The notes: generated by a model not told the origin, from the letters alone. Shown: positions 21,854 to 31,956, counted from the first letter of the stretch. The stretch: 64,000 nt of DNA from Giesbergeria sp. (GCF_028686475.1 NZ_JAQUCA010000012.1:1-64000), one strand, 5' to 3'. Made by a program: numbers and translations.

Positions 21854-23419
21854 CTAGCCTTGGCGCTGGGGCGGCAAGTGGAATACGCTCACGGCTTGTA
21901 GCAAACTTTGCGCTTGCTGCTCTAAAGATTGGGCGGCCGCTGCGGCCTGCTCCACCAGTGCCGCGTTGGATTGCGTGACCTGGTCCATCTGCGTCATGGC
22001 TTGGTTGATTTGGTCGATGCTGGTGCTTTGGTCTTGGCTGTCGCGGGCAATGTCGCCCATGATGTCGGCCACGCGGCGCACATTGACCACAATTTCATCC
22101 ATCGTGGCCCCGGCGCGCTCGACATGGGTACAGCCTGCCGTGACGTTGTTCACCGAGGCATCAATCAGCCCTTTGATTTCTTTGGCTGCACTGGCAGCAC
22201 GGCCCGCCAAGTTCCGCACCTCTGAGGCCACCACGGCAAAGCCGCGCCCTTGCTCGCCCGCACGGGCTGCTTCTACCGCTGCGTTCAGGGCCAGAATGTT
22301 GGTTTGGAAGGCAATGCCATCAATCACGCTGATGATGTCGGCAATTTTGCGCGACGATACATTGATATCGTCCATCGTATGCACCACTTGACCCACCACT
22401 TCACCGCCTTTGGCCGCCACTTGAGAGGCGGCATCGGCAATTTGGTTGGCTATTTTGCTGTGTTCAAAATTCTGTTTGACGGTGCTGGTCAGCTCGTGGA
22501 TGGAGGCCACGGTTTGCTCTAGCGCGCTGGCTTCTTCTTCGGTGCGGGAGGACAAATCAATATTGCCCGCTGCAATTTGCTGGGTAGCGCTGGCCATGCT
22601 CTCGGTGCCCAAGCGCACTTGGGTCACGATGTGAATCAGGCTATCGTCCATGTGGTGCAAGGCGCGCAACAAGTCGGCGGTTTCATCTTGGCCTTGGGCC
22701 TGAATTGGGTTGCCCAAACGCCCCGCAGCCACTTGTTGGGCCACCTGCAACGCCTGTTTGAGTGGTGCCACAATGGAGCGCGTAATCCACAGCGACAACA
22801 CCGTGCCCAGCACCAAACCGGCCAAGGCTTGCGCCAGCAGCCACCAGCGCGCACTGCCAATTTCTTCCAAAATGTAACGTCCGCCATTGTCCACGCGCTG
22901 CTTTTCTAGGGCATTGAGCGCACCGACTTTGACTTGCAGCGCATCCAAGGTAGGCAAGGTTTCTGTTTGTAATAACTGTAAAGCCTTGGCGTGGTCACCG
23001 CTTTCTACCAAAGCGCGCACATTGCTAAACGATTGCACATAACGCCCCCGTGCTTCTTGCACTTGGGCCAGCAAATCTTTGCCTTCGCTGCTGTCAATCA
23101 GCCGCTCTAGGGTGGCCAAGGCTTGGTTAATGGCCAAGCGGTTGGCCTCAATTTTTTCTTTGTTGCGCGCCAAAGAGGCATCGTCAATAAACAGCACCAG
23201 CTCCATTGTGTGGCGGGCATTGGCGCGTGTCAGGGCTTCAATCACGCTGCTGGCTTCGGCCTTGACCCATTCTTCATGCACCAATTGGTGGTTGGTATCG
23301 GCCACCCGATTCATTTGCAAGATGGCAATGGCTGCCATGAGCAACATCATGGCCATCAGCACACCAAAGCCTAGTTTGAGGCGTACACCAATACGCAAGC
23401 GGGCCAGCAAGGCATTCAT
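21854..23419 (-). CDS. Methyl-accepting chemotaxis protein
   Basis: 521 residues from ATG 23417-23419. TM1 (about 12-34), a four-helix-bundle-type periplasmic sensor (4HB_MCP-like, about 35-190), TM2 (about 194-214), HAMP, and a signalling hairpin with the conserved tip 'GIAFQTNILALNAAVEAARAG' and 'RGFAVVASEVRNLAGR'. It lacks an NWETF-type CheR tether at the C-terminus (ends HLPPQRQG). The start codon overlaps the stop of the adenosyltransferase gene by ATGA, so the two are translationally coupled. Its ligand is unknown. The che genes lie about 6 kb away on the other strand. Confidence 0.93.
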   Translation of the reverse strand: MNALLARLRIGVRLKLGFGVLMAMMLLMAAIAILQMNRVADTNHQLVHEEWVKAEASSVIEALTRANARHTMELVLFIDDASLARNKEKIEANRLAINQALATLERLIDSSEGKDLLAQVQEARGRYVQSFSNVRALVESGDHAKALQLLQTETLPTLDALQVKVGALNALEKQRVDNGGRYILEEIGSARWWLLAQALAGLVLGTVLSLWITRSIVAPLKQALQVAQQVAAGRLGNPIQAQGQDETADLLRALHHMDDSLIHIVTQVRLGTESMASATQQIAAGNIDLSSRTEEEASALEQTVASIHELTSTVKQNFEHSKIANQIADAASQVAAKGGEVVGQVVHTMDDINVSSRKIADIISVIDGIAFQTNILALNAAVEAARAGEQGRGFAVVASEVRNLAGRAASAAKEIKGLIDASVNNVTAGCTHVERAGATMDEIVVNVRRVADIMGDIARDSQDQSTSIDQINQAMTQMDQVTQSNAALVEQAAAAAQSLEQQAQSLLQAVSVFHLPPQRQG

Positions 23420-23991
23420 GGCGTAGCGCTTTCGGTGAGTTGTGCCAAGCGGCTGCTGTGCCAATAGACATCATCGCCCCCATCGACATGGTTGAGGGCG
23501 CGCGCCAGCACAAACATCAGGTCGGACAGGCGATTAAGGTAGTGGCGCGGCGTGTCGTGCAGAGATTCTTCGTTGCCCAGCGCTACTACGGCGCGTTCGG
23601 CACGGCGGGCTACGGTGCGGCAAATGTGCGCTTGGCAAGCGGCGCGTTTGCCAGCGGGCAAAATAAACTCTAGCAGACGTGGCAGCATTTCGTTGTAGTT
23701 GGCCAGTGCTTGGTCTAGTTGCAGCACCGCCTCGGGTTGGAGCAATTGATAGCCCGGAATCGACAACTCGCCCCCCAAATTGAACAATTGGTGTTGCACG
23801 TCAATCAGCAACTCGCGCATGTCTTGCGGCAGTGTTTCGCACAGTAGCAAACCAATGTGGGAGTTCAACTCATCCACATCCCCCAGCGCATGGATACGCA
23901 GGCTGTTTTTAGAAACGCGCTGGTTGTTGCCCAAGCCCGTGGTGCCGTTGTCCCCCGTGCGGGTAGCGATGGCGGTTAGACGATTGCCCAT
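23416..23991 (-). CDS. ATP:cob(I)alamin adenosyltransferase, PduO type
   Basis: 191 residues from ATG 23989-23991. PduO-family signatures: 'TRTGDNGTTGLG' at 10-21, 'ALGDVDELNSHIGLLL', and 'CRTVARRAERAVVAL' with the ATP-contacting arginines. It transfers the adenosyl group of ATP to cob(I)alamin, forming coenzyme B12. No B12-dependent enzyme or cobalamin riboswitch is recognisable nearby. It overlaps the downstream chemoreceptor gene by ATGA. Confidence 0.92.
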   Translation of the reverse strand: MGNRLTAIATRTGDNGTTGLGNNQRVSKNSLRIHALGDVDELNSHIGLLLCETLPQDMRELLIDVQHQLFNLGGELSIPGYQLLQPEAVLQLDQALANYNEMLPRLLEFILPAGKRAACQAHICRTVARRAERAVVALGNEESLHDTPRHYLNRLSDLMFVLARALNHVDGGDDVYWHSSRLAQLTESATP

Positions 23992-24043
23992 GATAAATTG
24001 TGTCTCTCTGGTCGGTGGTGGCTGGTCTGGCGTTCGGCACGCT

Positions 24044-24074
24044 AAAAAGGCCCAACCCGGCAAGGGTTGCGGCC
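24044..24074 (-). terminator. Terminator after the cytochrome c' gene
   Basis: On the minus strand GGCC-GC-AACCC, loop ttgcc, GGGTT-G-GGCC is followed by TTTTT (24044-24048 on the plus strand reads aaaaa). It lies between the cytochrome gene and the adenosyltransferase gene, so these are separate transcripts. Confidence 0.7.
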
Positions 24075-24136
24075 TCGGTGGTGGCCGCTAGAGGCCCCTA
24101 TTGTCCGGAGATGGGATTAGCGTACAGCCCAAGAGT

Positions 24137-24595
24137 TTATTTGTCCTTAAAGGCGTCATGGCAAGCCTTGCAGGTTTGCGCGGCGGGGCCAAAAGCGGCC
24201 TTGAGTTGGGCCAAATCACCGGTCTTGGAGGCGGCGGCCAGCTTGGTGGTTTCGGTCAGGAACTTCTCGGCGTGTTCCTTAAATTTGGCTTGCTCCGTCC
24301 AGATTTCGGGCTTGGCCTTGGTGGGCGCACCTTTGTCGGTGCCGGGGCCAAAACCTGCACCGGGCAACTTGGCCAGCATAGCGACCAGTTCGGCGTTTTC
24401 TTGGGCTACTTTGGCATCAAAGGGGGCTTTGCCATTGGCCATCGCACCAATGCGGCTGAAGTGTTGGCCCAACACAAAAAAGCTCGATTGGCGGTATTTG
24501 ATGGCATCTTCGGCCTTGGCAAACTGGGCCGCAGCAGGCAAAGAAGTAACGGCACCGGCAGCAGCCAAGGCCAACAGGGCAAGGGTTTTTTTCAT
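24137..24595 (-). CDS. Cytochrome c' (class II cytochrome c)
   Basis: 152 residues from ATG 24593-24595. Signal peptide of about 23 residues (MKKTLALLALAAAGAVTSLPAAA). The mature part is a four-helix bundle pattern beginning 'AEDAIKYRQSSFFVLGQHFSRIG', and the haem site CKACH lies at residues 142-146, near the C-terminus as in all class II cytochromes c. Cytochromes c' are periplasmic and bind NO and CO; many protect against nitrosative stress. Followed by its own terminator. Confidence 0.9.
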   Translation of the reverse strand: MKKTLALLALAAAGAVTSLPAAAQFAKAEDAIKYRQSSFFVLGQHFSRIGAMANGKAPFDAKVAQENAELVAMLAKLPGAGFGPGTDKGAPTKAKPEIWTEQAKFKEHAEKFLTETTKLAAASKTGDLAQLKAAFGPAAQTCKACHDAFKDK

Positions 24596-24832
24596 CGTAA
24601 ATTCCTTTAGGGGTTCAAACAAAGAGGGCCTCCAGTCTGGCTGGTGACCGACGGTATTAAACCCCGAACTTTTTTATCTTACAAACCACCCTTGCTATAA
24701 GCCCTCTATGGCTGCAATACCAGCAGGTAGCATACACAGGTCTACAATCAGCCTCCCCTTGATAGGAGTCACCGGTGCCTCCTTGGATGTCCATCAGCGC
24801 ACCGCTGCTCCACCACCCGTTGGAAAAGCACG

Positions 24833-27142
24833 ATGCCTGAATCCACCTCGGCCAATACGCCCGATAAAAAAGCCCAATTGCGCCGCGCTGCCTTGGAATA
24901 CCACGAGTTTCCCAAGCCCGGCAAAATTGCCATTGCTGCCACTAAGCAGATGGTCAACCAGCACGATTTGGCGCTGGCCTACTCGCCCGGCGTGGCCTCG
25001 CCGTGCGAAGAAATCGTTAAAGACCCAGCAGCCGCTTTCAAGTACACCAGCCGGGGTAACTTGGTGGGTGTCGTCACCAATGGCACGGCGGTGCTGGGCT
25101 TGGGCGACATTGGCCCGCTGGCAGGCAAGCCGGTGATGGAGGGCAAAGCGGTACTGTTCAAAAAGTTCTCGGGCATTGATGTGTTTGACATCGAAATCAA
25201 CGAAAAAGACCCGGAAAAGCTGGTCGAAATCATTGCCGCGCTAGAGCCTACCTTTGGTGGCATCAACTTAGAAGACATCAAAGCGCCCGATTGTTTCTAT
25301 GTTGAGCGCAAACTGCGCGAGCGCATGAAAATTCCGGTCTTTCACGATGATCAGCACGGCACCGCGATTGTGGTGGGCGCGGCCATCCTGAACGGCCTGA
25401 AAGTGGCGGGCAAAGACCCGAAAAAAATCAAGCTGGTCACTTCAGGTGCAGGCGCGGCTGCGTTGGCTTGCTTGGGGCTGCTGGTCAAATTGGGCATCCC
25501 ACGTGAGAACATCTGGGTGACGGATTTGGCCGGTGTGGTGTATCAAGGCCGCACCGAACTGATGGACGAAGACAAAATCGTCTTTGCCCAAAAAACCGAG
25601 CAACGTACCCTGAGCGAGGTGATTGAAGGCGCCGATGTGTTCTTGGGCCTGTCTGCTGGTGGCGTACTGAAAAAAGACATGGTGGCCAAAATGGCCCCCC
25701 AGCCGCTAATTTTTGCCTTGGCCAACCCCAACCCCGAAATCCAGCCCGAAGATGTTTGGGCAGTGCGCCAAGATGCCATCATGGCCACGGGGCGCTCGGA
25801 CTACCCGAACCAAGTCAACAACGTGCTGTGCTTCCCCTACATCTTCCGGGGAGCCTTGGATTGCGGTGCCACCACCATCACAGTGGAGATGGAAATTGCC
25901 GCCGTCCATGCGATTGCCGAGTTGGCGCAGGCCGAGCAAAGCGAAGTAGTGGCCGCTGCCTATGCGGGCGAGCCGCTGGCCTTTGGCCCCAATTACCTCA
26001 TCCCCAAGCCATTTGACCCGCGCTTGATGATGAAAATTGCGCCCGCCGTGGCCCAAGCTGCCGCTGCCAGTGGCGTAGCCCAGCGCCCGATTGCCGATAT
26101 GGTGGCCTACGGCGAGCAGCTAGAGAGCTTTGTCTATGCTTCGGGCACCACCATGAAGCCGATTTTTCAAGCGGCCAAAAAAGCCCAGCGCAAGCGCGTG
26201 GCCTACGCCGAGGGCGAAGAAGAGCGCGTACTGCGCGCCGCGCAAATTGTGGTGGACGAACACCTGGCCCGCCCGACCCTGATTGGTCGCCCACCCGTGA
26301 TTGCCCAGCGCATCGAAAAATTTGGCCTGCGCCTCAAGGAAGGCCAAGATTACGATGTGGTGAACGTCGAAAACGACCACCGCTACCACGACTTCTGGCA
26401 AACCTACCACCGCATGACCGAGCGCAAAGGCATCACCGTGCCGATTGCCAAAATTGAGCTGCGCCGTCGCCTGTCGCTAATTGGGGCCATGCTGTTGCAC
26501 AAAGGCGAAGTCGATGGCCTGATTTGCGGCACTTGGGGCACCAACCCGATGCACCTGAACTACATTGACCAAGTGATTGGCAAGCGCGCCGGTTGCAACA
26601 CCTATGCCTGCATGAATGGCCTGCTGCTGCCCGACCGCCAAGTATTTTTGGTCGATACCCACGTCAACTACGACCCCACCGCCGAGCAACTGACCGAAAT
26701 CACCATCATGGCTGCCGAAGAGATGATGCGCTTTGGTATCAAGCCCAAGGTAGCGCTGCTCAGCCACTCTAACTTTGGCTCTAGCAACCAACCCAGCGCT
26801 GTCAAAATGCGCGAGACGCTGGCGCTGCTGCAAGTGCAAGCCCCGTGGTTAGAGGTGGATGGCGAAATGCACGGCGATGTGGCTTTGGATGGCAAAGCCC
26901 GCGCTGCCCTGATGCCCCACAGCAGCTTGTTGGGCGATGCCAACTTGCTGGTGTTGCCCAATATTGATGCGGCCAATATCTCGTACAACCTGCTCAAAAC
27001 CGCTGCTGGTGGCAATATTGCCATTGGCCCGGTGCTGCTAGGCGCAGCGCAGCCGGTGCATATTTTGACGGCCAGCGCCACTGTGCGCCGCATCGTCAAT
27101 ATGACGGCCTTGACCGTGGCCGACGCCAACGTGCAGCGCTAG
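24833..27142 (+). CDS. maeB: NADP-dependent malic enzyme with phosphotransacetylase-like domain
   Basis: 769 residues. The N-terminal malic enzyme part (about 1-430) has '[12 protein letters not shown]', '[19 protein letters not shown]' and '[14 protein letters not shown]' for NADP binding; the C-terminal part (about 440-765) is the phosphotransacetylase-related domain ('[16 protein letters not shown]', '[16 protein letters not shown]'), which in MaeB is regulatory. The enzyme turns malate into pyruvate with reduction of NADP. Stand-alone gene followed by two hairpins. Confidence 0.95.
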   Translation: MPESTSANTPDKKAQLRRAALEYHEFPKPGKIAIAATKQMVNQHDLALAYSPGVASPCEEIVKDPAAAFKYTSRGNLVGVVTNGTAVLGLGDIGPLAGKPVMEGKAVLFKKFSGIDVFDIEINEKDPEKLVEIIAALEPTFGGINLEDIKAPDCFYVERKLRERMKIPVFHDDQHGTAIVVGAAILNGLKVAGKDPKKIKLVTSGAGAAALACLGLLVKLGIPRENIWVTDLAGVVYQGRTELMDEDKIVFAQKTEQRTLSEVIEGADVFLGLSAGGVLKKDMVAKMAPQPLIFALANPNPEIQPEDVWAVRQDAIMATGRSDYPNQVNNVLCFPYIFRGALDCGATTITVEMEIAAVHAIAELAQAEQSEVVAAAYAGEPLAFGPNYLIPKPFDPRLMMKIAPAVAQAAAASGVAQRPIADMVAYGEQLESFVYASGTTMKPIFQAAKKAQRKRVAYAEGEEERVLRAAQIVVDEHLARPTLIGRPPVIAQRIEKFGLRLKEGQDYDVVNVENDHRYHDFWQTYHRMTERKGITVPIAKIELRRRLSLIGAMLLHKGEVDGLICGTWGTNPMHLNYIDQVIGKRAGCNTYACMNGLLLPDRQVFLVDTHVNYDPTAEQLTEITIMAAEEMMRFGIKPKVALLSHSNFGSSNQPSAVKMRETLALLQVQAPWLEVDGEMHGDVALDGKARAALMPHSSLLGDANLLVLPNIDAANISYNLLKTAAGGNIAIGPVLLGAAQPVHILTASATVRRIVNMTALTVADANVQR

Positions 27143-27166
27143 TGCAACGCTAAATCCATGCAGCTG

Positions 27167-27192
27167 GGGGCGGTGCGCCGCCCCATTTTTTT
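27167..27192 (+). terminator. Terminator after maeB
   Basis: ggggcgg (27167-27173), loop tgcg, ccgcccc (27178-27184), then attttttt. A textbook intrinsic terminator 24 bases after the maeB stop codon. Confidence 0.9.
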
Positions 27193-27199
27193 GCCCTTA

Positions 27200-27235
27200 G
27201 GGCCTGCCTAAATATTGGGCAGGCCCTTGCTTTTT
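27200..27235 (+). terminator. Second hairpin after maeB
   Basis: gggcctgcc (27200-27208) pairs with ggcaggccc (27218-27226) around a 9-base loop, followed by ttgcttttta. It probably backs up the first terminator. Confidence 0.65.
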
Positions 27236-27428
27236 AGGGGGGTTTGCGTCACACTAGCGGCTTGATTTTTTCGGGTAAACCCGTATTTTGAGTGTGTTTT
27301 TTTACCCGTTTGTCTGCCAACCCGCCGTCTGCGCGGACTTGGTTTATGTAAGCCATCTTTCCCGACGCCACCCGTTGCAGTGGGTTGGGGCCTCCCCAGT
27401 TTTTGGACTTTAAGAAAGAGAAGCGGAG

Positions 27429-27854
27429 ATGGACATGCCACTTCGTAAAGATCAGGACAACCCATTGCAGCGTGTGCGCGCCAATATTGTGCAATCCATT
27501 CGCGCCTTCCGCGTACAGGACTTGCAAGAGGCCGCCGTAGCACTGGGACACCATTTTCTTTATGCCAACCTCGCCCATGCACAGTCTAAGCAAGATGTGC
27601 TGGATTTAATCGCCCAACAATTTACCTTTCCGGCACAGCACGGCAAAAATTTTGATGCCCTGTACGACGGCATGACCGACCCGCTGCACCGCTCGGGGCC
27701 GCAGCCCGGTTTTGTCGTGGCACTAGAGCAAATTCCTATCACTGCCAAGTTTGATAAAGAAGCGCGCGAACAACTGCTGGATATTTTCCGCGATGCCGCC
27801 GATTATTGGGCCGAGCGCAAAATTGCCTTCCGTTGCTTCTATTCTTTTCTGTAG
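27429..27854 (+). CDS. Barstar-family protein
   Basis: 141 residues as written from ATG 27429 (MDMPLRKDQD; a second ATG lies two codons later). The barstar (barnase inhibitor) fold is recognisable from 'FLYANLAHAQSKQDVLDLI' and 'HGKNFDALYDGMTDP', the segment that in barstar occludes the RNase active site. No barnase-type RNase gene is next to it, which is common for such family members. The frame stops at TAG 27852-27854 after CFYSFL, but the frame shifted by -1 stays open for another 61 codons to 28039 with coding-like composition, so a longer product may exist or have existed. Confidence 0.75.
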   Translation: MDMPLRKDQDNPLQRVRANIVQSIRAFRVQDLQEAAVALGHHFLYANLAHAQSKQDVLDLIAQQFTFPAQHGKNFDALYDGMTDPLHRSGPQPGFVVALEQIPITAKFDKEAREQLLDIFRDAADYWAERKIAFRCFYSFL

Positions 27855-28039
27855 CCCGTTCTGCATCCCTTGGCCAAGTAGAACGGGCCGTTGAGGCCAC
27901 TGATGCCCCCGCTCTGGCGTTGGGTGTCGAGCTGCCAGTCGATGAGGCACTGCCCACCGACAAGCTGGTAGATATTTCGCCGCTGGCACTGCGTATGAGC
28001 AGCCCCTTCAATGCGGGCTACTGGTTAGCTGCTGCCTGA
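27855..28039 (+). other. Coding-like continuation of the barstar gene in the -1 frame
   Basis: Reading from TTTT at 27845-27848 in the -1 frame gives SVARSASLGQVERAV..., ...DISPLALRMSSPFNA and GYWLAAA before TGA 28037-28039. A terminator follows 27 bases later, where one would expect the end of the gene. Possible explanations are a lost T in the run, a real frameshift event, or a sequence error. Confidence 0.4.
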
Positions 28040-28065
28040 TTTTTGCACTGCAACCGTGTCCTTAA

Positions 28066-28093
28066 CCCGCCCTGGTGGCGGGTTTCTTTTTTT
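28066..28093 (+). terminator. Terminator between barstar gene and radA
   Basis: cccgcc (28066-28071), loop ctggt, ggcggg (28077-28082), then tttcttttttt. It sits directly before the radA ribosome-binding site. Confidence 0.75.
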
Positions 28094-28103
28094 GGGGGGC
28101 CAC

Positions 28104-29489
28104 ATGGCCAAAGAAAAAACCATTTTTACCTGCAACGAGTGTGGCGGCACCAGCACACGCTGGTTGGGCAAATGCCCTGCCTGTGGCGCTTGGAACACCC
28201 TGACCGAATCGCTGGCGGCCAGTGCCGTGCCGTCTAAAAACCGTTATAGCGCCAGCCAACATGTGGGGCTGGCTGCTGCCCAACCGGTCACACCGCTGGC
28301 CGCCCTAGAGGCCACCGACATGGCGCGCACGCCCAGCGGCATTGAGGAGCTAGACCGCGTGTTGGGCGGCGGCATTGTCGAGGGCGGCGTGGTGCTGATA
28401 GGCGGCGACCCCGGCATTGGCAAATCCACTTTGCTGTTACAAGCCTTGGATGCGCTGCAACGCACCGGCCTACCCACCTTGTATGTGACGGGCGAAGAAA
28501 GCGGTGCCCAAGTAGCCCTGCGTGCGCGGCGGCTAGGGGTGCATCAAAGCCAAGTGCAGGTGCTGGCCGAGATTCAGCTAGAAAAAATCCTGGCCACCAT
28601 TGAGGCAGTGCAACCAGCGGTGGCAGTGATTGACTCGATTCAAACCGTGTATTCAGACCAATTGAGTTCGGCCCCCGGCTCGGTCGCCCAAGTGCGCGAA
28701 TGCGCGGCCCACCTGACGCGCATGGCCAAATCCTCTGGGGTCACGGTGGTGCTGGTGGGCCATGTGACCAAAGAAGGCGCATTGGCTGGCCCACGGGTGC
28801 TAGAACACATGGTGGACACGGTACTTTACTTTGAGGGCGATACGCACAGCAGCTTCCGCTTGGTGCGCGCCATCAAAAACCGCTTTGGCGCGGTCAACGA
28901 AATTGGCGTGTTTGCCATGACCGAAAAGGGTCTGAAAGGCGTGACGAACCCCAGCGCCATTTTTTTAAGCCAACACAGCGAGCCGGTGCCCGGCAGCTGT
29001 GTGCTGGTGACGCTAGAAGGTTCACGCCCCTTGCTGGTAGAAATCCAAGCCTTGGTCGATGGCGGTGGCCCCAGCCCTCGGCGTTTGTCGGTGGGCCTAG
29101 ACCGGGACCGCTTGGCCATGCTGCTGGCGGTGCTGCACCGCCATGCCGGTGTGGCCTGTGCCGACCAAGATGTGTTTGTCAATGCCGTGGGCGGCGTGCG
29201 TATCAGCGAGCCAGCGGCTGATTTGGCCGTCATGTTGGCCATTAGCTCCAGCTTGCGCGGTAAACCACTGCCCAAGGGCTTTTTGGCCTTTGGCGAGGTG
29301 GGGCTGGCCGGTGAAGTGCGCCCGGCACCACGCGGTCAAGAGCGCCTGAAAGAAGCGGCCAAACTGGGTTTTAGCGTGGCGGTGGTGCCCAAAGCCAACG
29401 CACCCAAAAAACCGATAGAGGGCCTGACCATCCATGCGGTGGAGCGGGTGGATGAAGCAATGGCCGTGGTGCGTAACATAAATTCTTAG
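28104..29489 (+). CDS. radA: DNA repair protein RadA (Sms)
   Basis: 461 residues from ATG 28104 (MAKEKTIFTC). Domains in order: four-cysteine zinc finger (C10, C13, C24, C27); RecA-like ATPase with Walker A 'GGDPGIGKST' near residue 103; the RadA-specific 'IKNRFGAVNEIGVF' motif near 255; and a C-terminal Lon-protease-like domain (from about 330). RadA helps branch migration during recombination. The GGGGGC before the ATG gives a purine-rich ribosome site. Complete and normal in length. Confidence 0.96.
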   Translation: MAKEKTIFTCNECGGTSTRWLGKCPACGAWNTLTESLAASAVPSKNRYSASQHVGLAAAQPVTPLAALEATDMARTPSGIEELDRVLGGGIVEGGVVLIGGDPGIGKSTLLLQALDALQRTGLPTLYVTGEESGAQVALRARRLGVHQSQVQVLAEIQLEKILATIEAVQPAVAVIDSIQTVYSDQLSSAPGSVAQVRECAAHLTRMAKSSGVTVVLVGHVTKEGALAGPRVLEHMVDTVLYFEGDTHSSFRLVRAIKNRFGAVNEIGVFAMTEKGLKGVTNPSAIFLSQHSEPVPGSCVLVTLEGSRPLLVEIQALVDGGGPSPRRLSVGLDRDRLAMLLAVLHRHAGVACADQDVFVNAVGGVRISEPAADLAVMLAISSSLRGKPLPKGFLAFGEVGLAGEVRPAPRGQERLKEAAKLGFSVAVVPKANAPKKPIEGLTIHAVERVDEAMAVVRNINS

Positions 29490-29603
29490 CATAAGTAGAT
29501 GTAACGGCTATATCCCCATGCCATTGTTAGTATAGACAACATGGTCTTTATGCTTGATAGTGGTCACCTATAGCTGTCTGTACTCAACCCCGAGGGCCGT
29601 TGC

Positions 29604-31907
29604 ATGAATCTGGACGACGCTCTGCAAACGTTTATCAGCGAAAGCCGTGAACTCCTTGACAACATGGAGCAGGCGCTGCTGCGGATTGAACAAGCCCCGC
29701 ACGACAGCGATTTGGTCAATGCCATCTTTCGGGCCGCGCACACCATCAAAGGCTCAGCTGGGCTGTTTGGCATTGACCATCTGGTGGTGTTTACCCACAG
29801 CGCCGAGAACCTGCTCGATAAACTGCGTGCTGCCGAGTTGCAAATCACGCGCGAGTTGGTGGCCCTGTTGCTAGAAGTGTGCGACCATATCGGCACCCTG
29901 ATTGAGTTGGTAGCGCAGAAGCAAGCGCCCGGCTCCGAGGTTCACCAGCACAGCCAAACCCTGATGGAGCGCATTCAACTCAGCGCCCATGCCTGCGCCA
30001 CTCCCCCTAGCGCTGAACCTGAACAAGCTGCGCCCGCCCCCGCCGCTGTGGCAACCAGCCCAGCAGCGCCGGACAACGCCAGCGATTGCGCCACCACCAG
30101 CCATTGGCATATCTCGTTGCGCTTTGGGCCGCAGGTGCTGCGCGATGGCATGGACCCGGTAGCCTTTTTGCAATACTTGGGCACGCTGGGGCAAATCATC
30201 CATATCGTCACCCTCAGTGAGGCTATCCCCAACCCCGAGGAGATGAACCCCGAAGACTGCTACCTCGGTTTTGAAATCTGCTACGACAGCCAAGCCGACC
30301 AAGCCGCGATTGAGAACGTGTTTGAGTTTGTGCGCCACGATGCCCAGATTCGCATCTTGCCGCCGCACAGCCCACTGGCTGATTACTTCATCGGCCACGA
30401 TGGCTCTGCCCAAGCCCAGCAGCAACACAGCCAGCGCTTGGTGGAATGCGCCAGCCTGACCCGCACCGAGGCCGAGGCGTATCTGCGCGCCCACCTTAGC
30501 ACCGAGGCTGACCCAGCAGTCGCCACAACCGCCACAGCAGCCCCTGCACCGCCGCCACCAGCGCCAGCGGCCACCAGTAGCTCCAGCAGCTCCAGCACCG
30601 CCGTACTGGCCCCGGCACGCCCTAAAGAGAACAAAAGCAGCCCCGATGCTGGTCTGATTCGCGTCAACGCGCAAACCTTGGATGAACATATCAACTTGGT
30701 GGGCGAACTCATCATTGCCAGTGCCAGTGTCAACCTGTGCGCGCTCAAAAGCGCCAGCCCCGAGCTGCTAGAGGCCGCCTCGGTCATGAACCGGCTGGTA
30801 GAAAACGTGCGCGATTCTGCTTTGCAGCTGCGTATGGTGCAAATTGGGGCCACCTTTAACAAATTTCAGCGCGTGGTGCGCGATGTCTCTAAAGAAATCG
30901 GCAAAGACATTGCCTTGGAAATCAGCGGCGCGGAGACTGAGCTGGATAAAACCGTCGTTGAGAAAATCAGTGACCCCCTGACGCATCTGGTACGCAACTC
31001 CATAGACCACGGCATTGAGCCAGCAGACGTGCGCTTGGCACGCGGCAAGCCAGCCCAAGGCACGCTGCGTTTGCACGCTTACCACGAGTCGGGCAGCATC
31101 GTGATAGAAGTCTCGGACGATGGGGGGGGGCTGCCCAAAGAGCGTATTTTGGCCAAAGCCATAGAGCGCGGTTTGGTCAAGCCCGAGCAAACCCTGTCCG
31201 ACAACGAAATCCACCAGCTGATTTTTGAGCCGGGCTTTTCTACCGCCGACCAAGTCAACAACCTATCGGGGCGCGGTGTTGGTATGGATGTAGTGCGGCG
31301 CAATATCACCGCACTGCGCGGCAGCACCGAAATTGACAGCACCGAAGGCGTGGGCACCACCATCCGTATCCGCCTGCCGCTTACCTTGGCCATTATTGAC
31401 GGCTTTTTGGTCGGCGTGGGTGGCTCCTCGTTTGTGATTCCGCTGGACATGCTGGATGAATGTGTCGAGCTGACCACCGAAGAAATGCAGGCCGCCCAAG
31501 GCCGCGACCAGCTTAATTTGCGTGGCGAGCTGCTGCCCTTTATCCGCCTGAAACAGTTGTTTGCCATTGCCGATACCCCGCCCCCGGTCCCATCAGAGCA
31601 AGACCTCAGCAACCTAGACCCCGAACTGGCATTTTTATTGCAGCCCGTGCTGCGCGAGAACGTGGTGGTGGTCAACTGCGCGGGCCGCCGGGCGGGCTTG
31701 GTGGTCGATACCCTGCAAGGCGAACACCAAACCGTGATTCGCCCCTTGGGGGCCGTGTTTCAGGGCATTGCATGCATCAGTGGCTTTACGATTTTGGGCA
31801 CAGGCCGCGTGGCCTTGATCATAGATGTACCCAGTTTGGTGCAATATGTGACACACCGCGATGGCCGCCAATACCACAGCAGCGGCCACAAAGCGCCCGC
31901 ACCATAG
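29604..31907 (+). CDS. cheA: Chemotaxis histidine kinase CheA
   Basis: 767 residues. P1 phosphotransfer domain with 'HTIKGSAGLFG' (phospho-acceptor H46); P2-like module from about 165 ('HWHISLRFGPQVLRDG'); a proline/alanine/serine linker (about 300-345); P3 dimerisation ('IRVNAQTLDEHINLVGELI'); P4 kinase with N box 'HLVRNSIDHGIEP', G1 'DDGGGLPKERIL' and G2 'SGRGVGMDVVRRN'; P5 CheW-like C-terminus. The G1 box is encoded by a run of nine G (31122-31130). First gene of cheA-mcp-cheW-cheR; cheY, cheB and cheZ are not in the window. Confidence 0.95.
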   Translation: MNLDDALQTFISESRELLDNMEQALLRIEQAPHDSDLVNAIFRAAHTIKGSAGLFGIDHLVVFTHSAENLLDKLRAAELQITRELVALLLEVCDHIGTLIELVAQKQAPGSEVHQHSQTLMERIQLSAHACATPPSAEPEQAAPAPAAVATSPAAPDNASDCATTSHWHISLRFGPQVLRDGMDPVAFLQYLGTLGQIIHIVTLSEAIPNPEEMNPEDCYLGFEICYDSQADQAAIENVFEFVRHDAQIRILPPHSPLADYFIGHDGSAQAQQQHSQRLVECASLTRTEAEAYLRAHLSTEADPAVATTATAAPAPPPPAPAATSSSSSSSTAVLAPARPKENKSSPDAGLIRVNAQTLDEHINLVGELIIASASVNLCALKSASPELLEAASVMNRLVENVRDSALQLRMVQIGATFNKFQRVVRDVSKEIGKDIALEISGAETELDKTVVEKISDPLTHLVRNSIDHGIEPADVRLARGKPAQGTLRLHAYHESGSIVIEVSDDGGGLPKERILAKAIERGLVKPEQTLSDNEIHQLIFEPGFSTADQVNNLSGRGVGMDVVRRNITALRGSTEIDSTEGVGTTIRIRLPLTLAIIDGFLVGVGGSSFVIPLDMLDECVELTTEEMQAAQGRDQLNLRGELLPFIRLKQLFAIADTPPPVPSEQDLSNLDPELAFLLQPVLRENVVVVNCAGRRAGLVVDTLQGEHQTVIRPLGAVFQGIACISGFTILGTGRVALIIDVPSLVQYVTHRDGRQYHSSGHKAPAP
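31122..31130 (+). repeat. Nine-G homopolymer inside cheA
   Basis: Nine consecutive G encode the glycine triplet of the CheA G1 box, about codons 507-509. Slippage by one base would truncate the kinase before its ATP-lid and CheW-binding domains. Confidence 0.9.
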
Positions 31908-31956
31908 CAAGGACTATGGGTGGCCCGCGTTATTTTGAGCAAAAAAGGGAGGTACC

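Noticed and set aside
23992-24136. Possible cobalamin riboswitch before the adenosyltransferase
   Set aside because: The 145 bases hold only a terminator for the upstream gene; none of the conserved B12-box pattern is visible.
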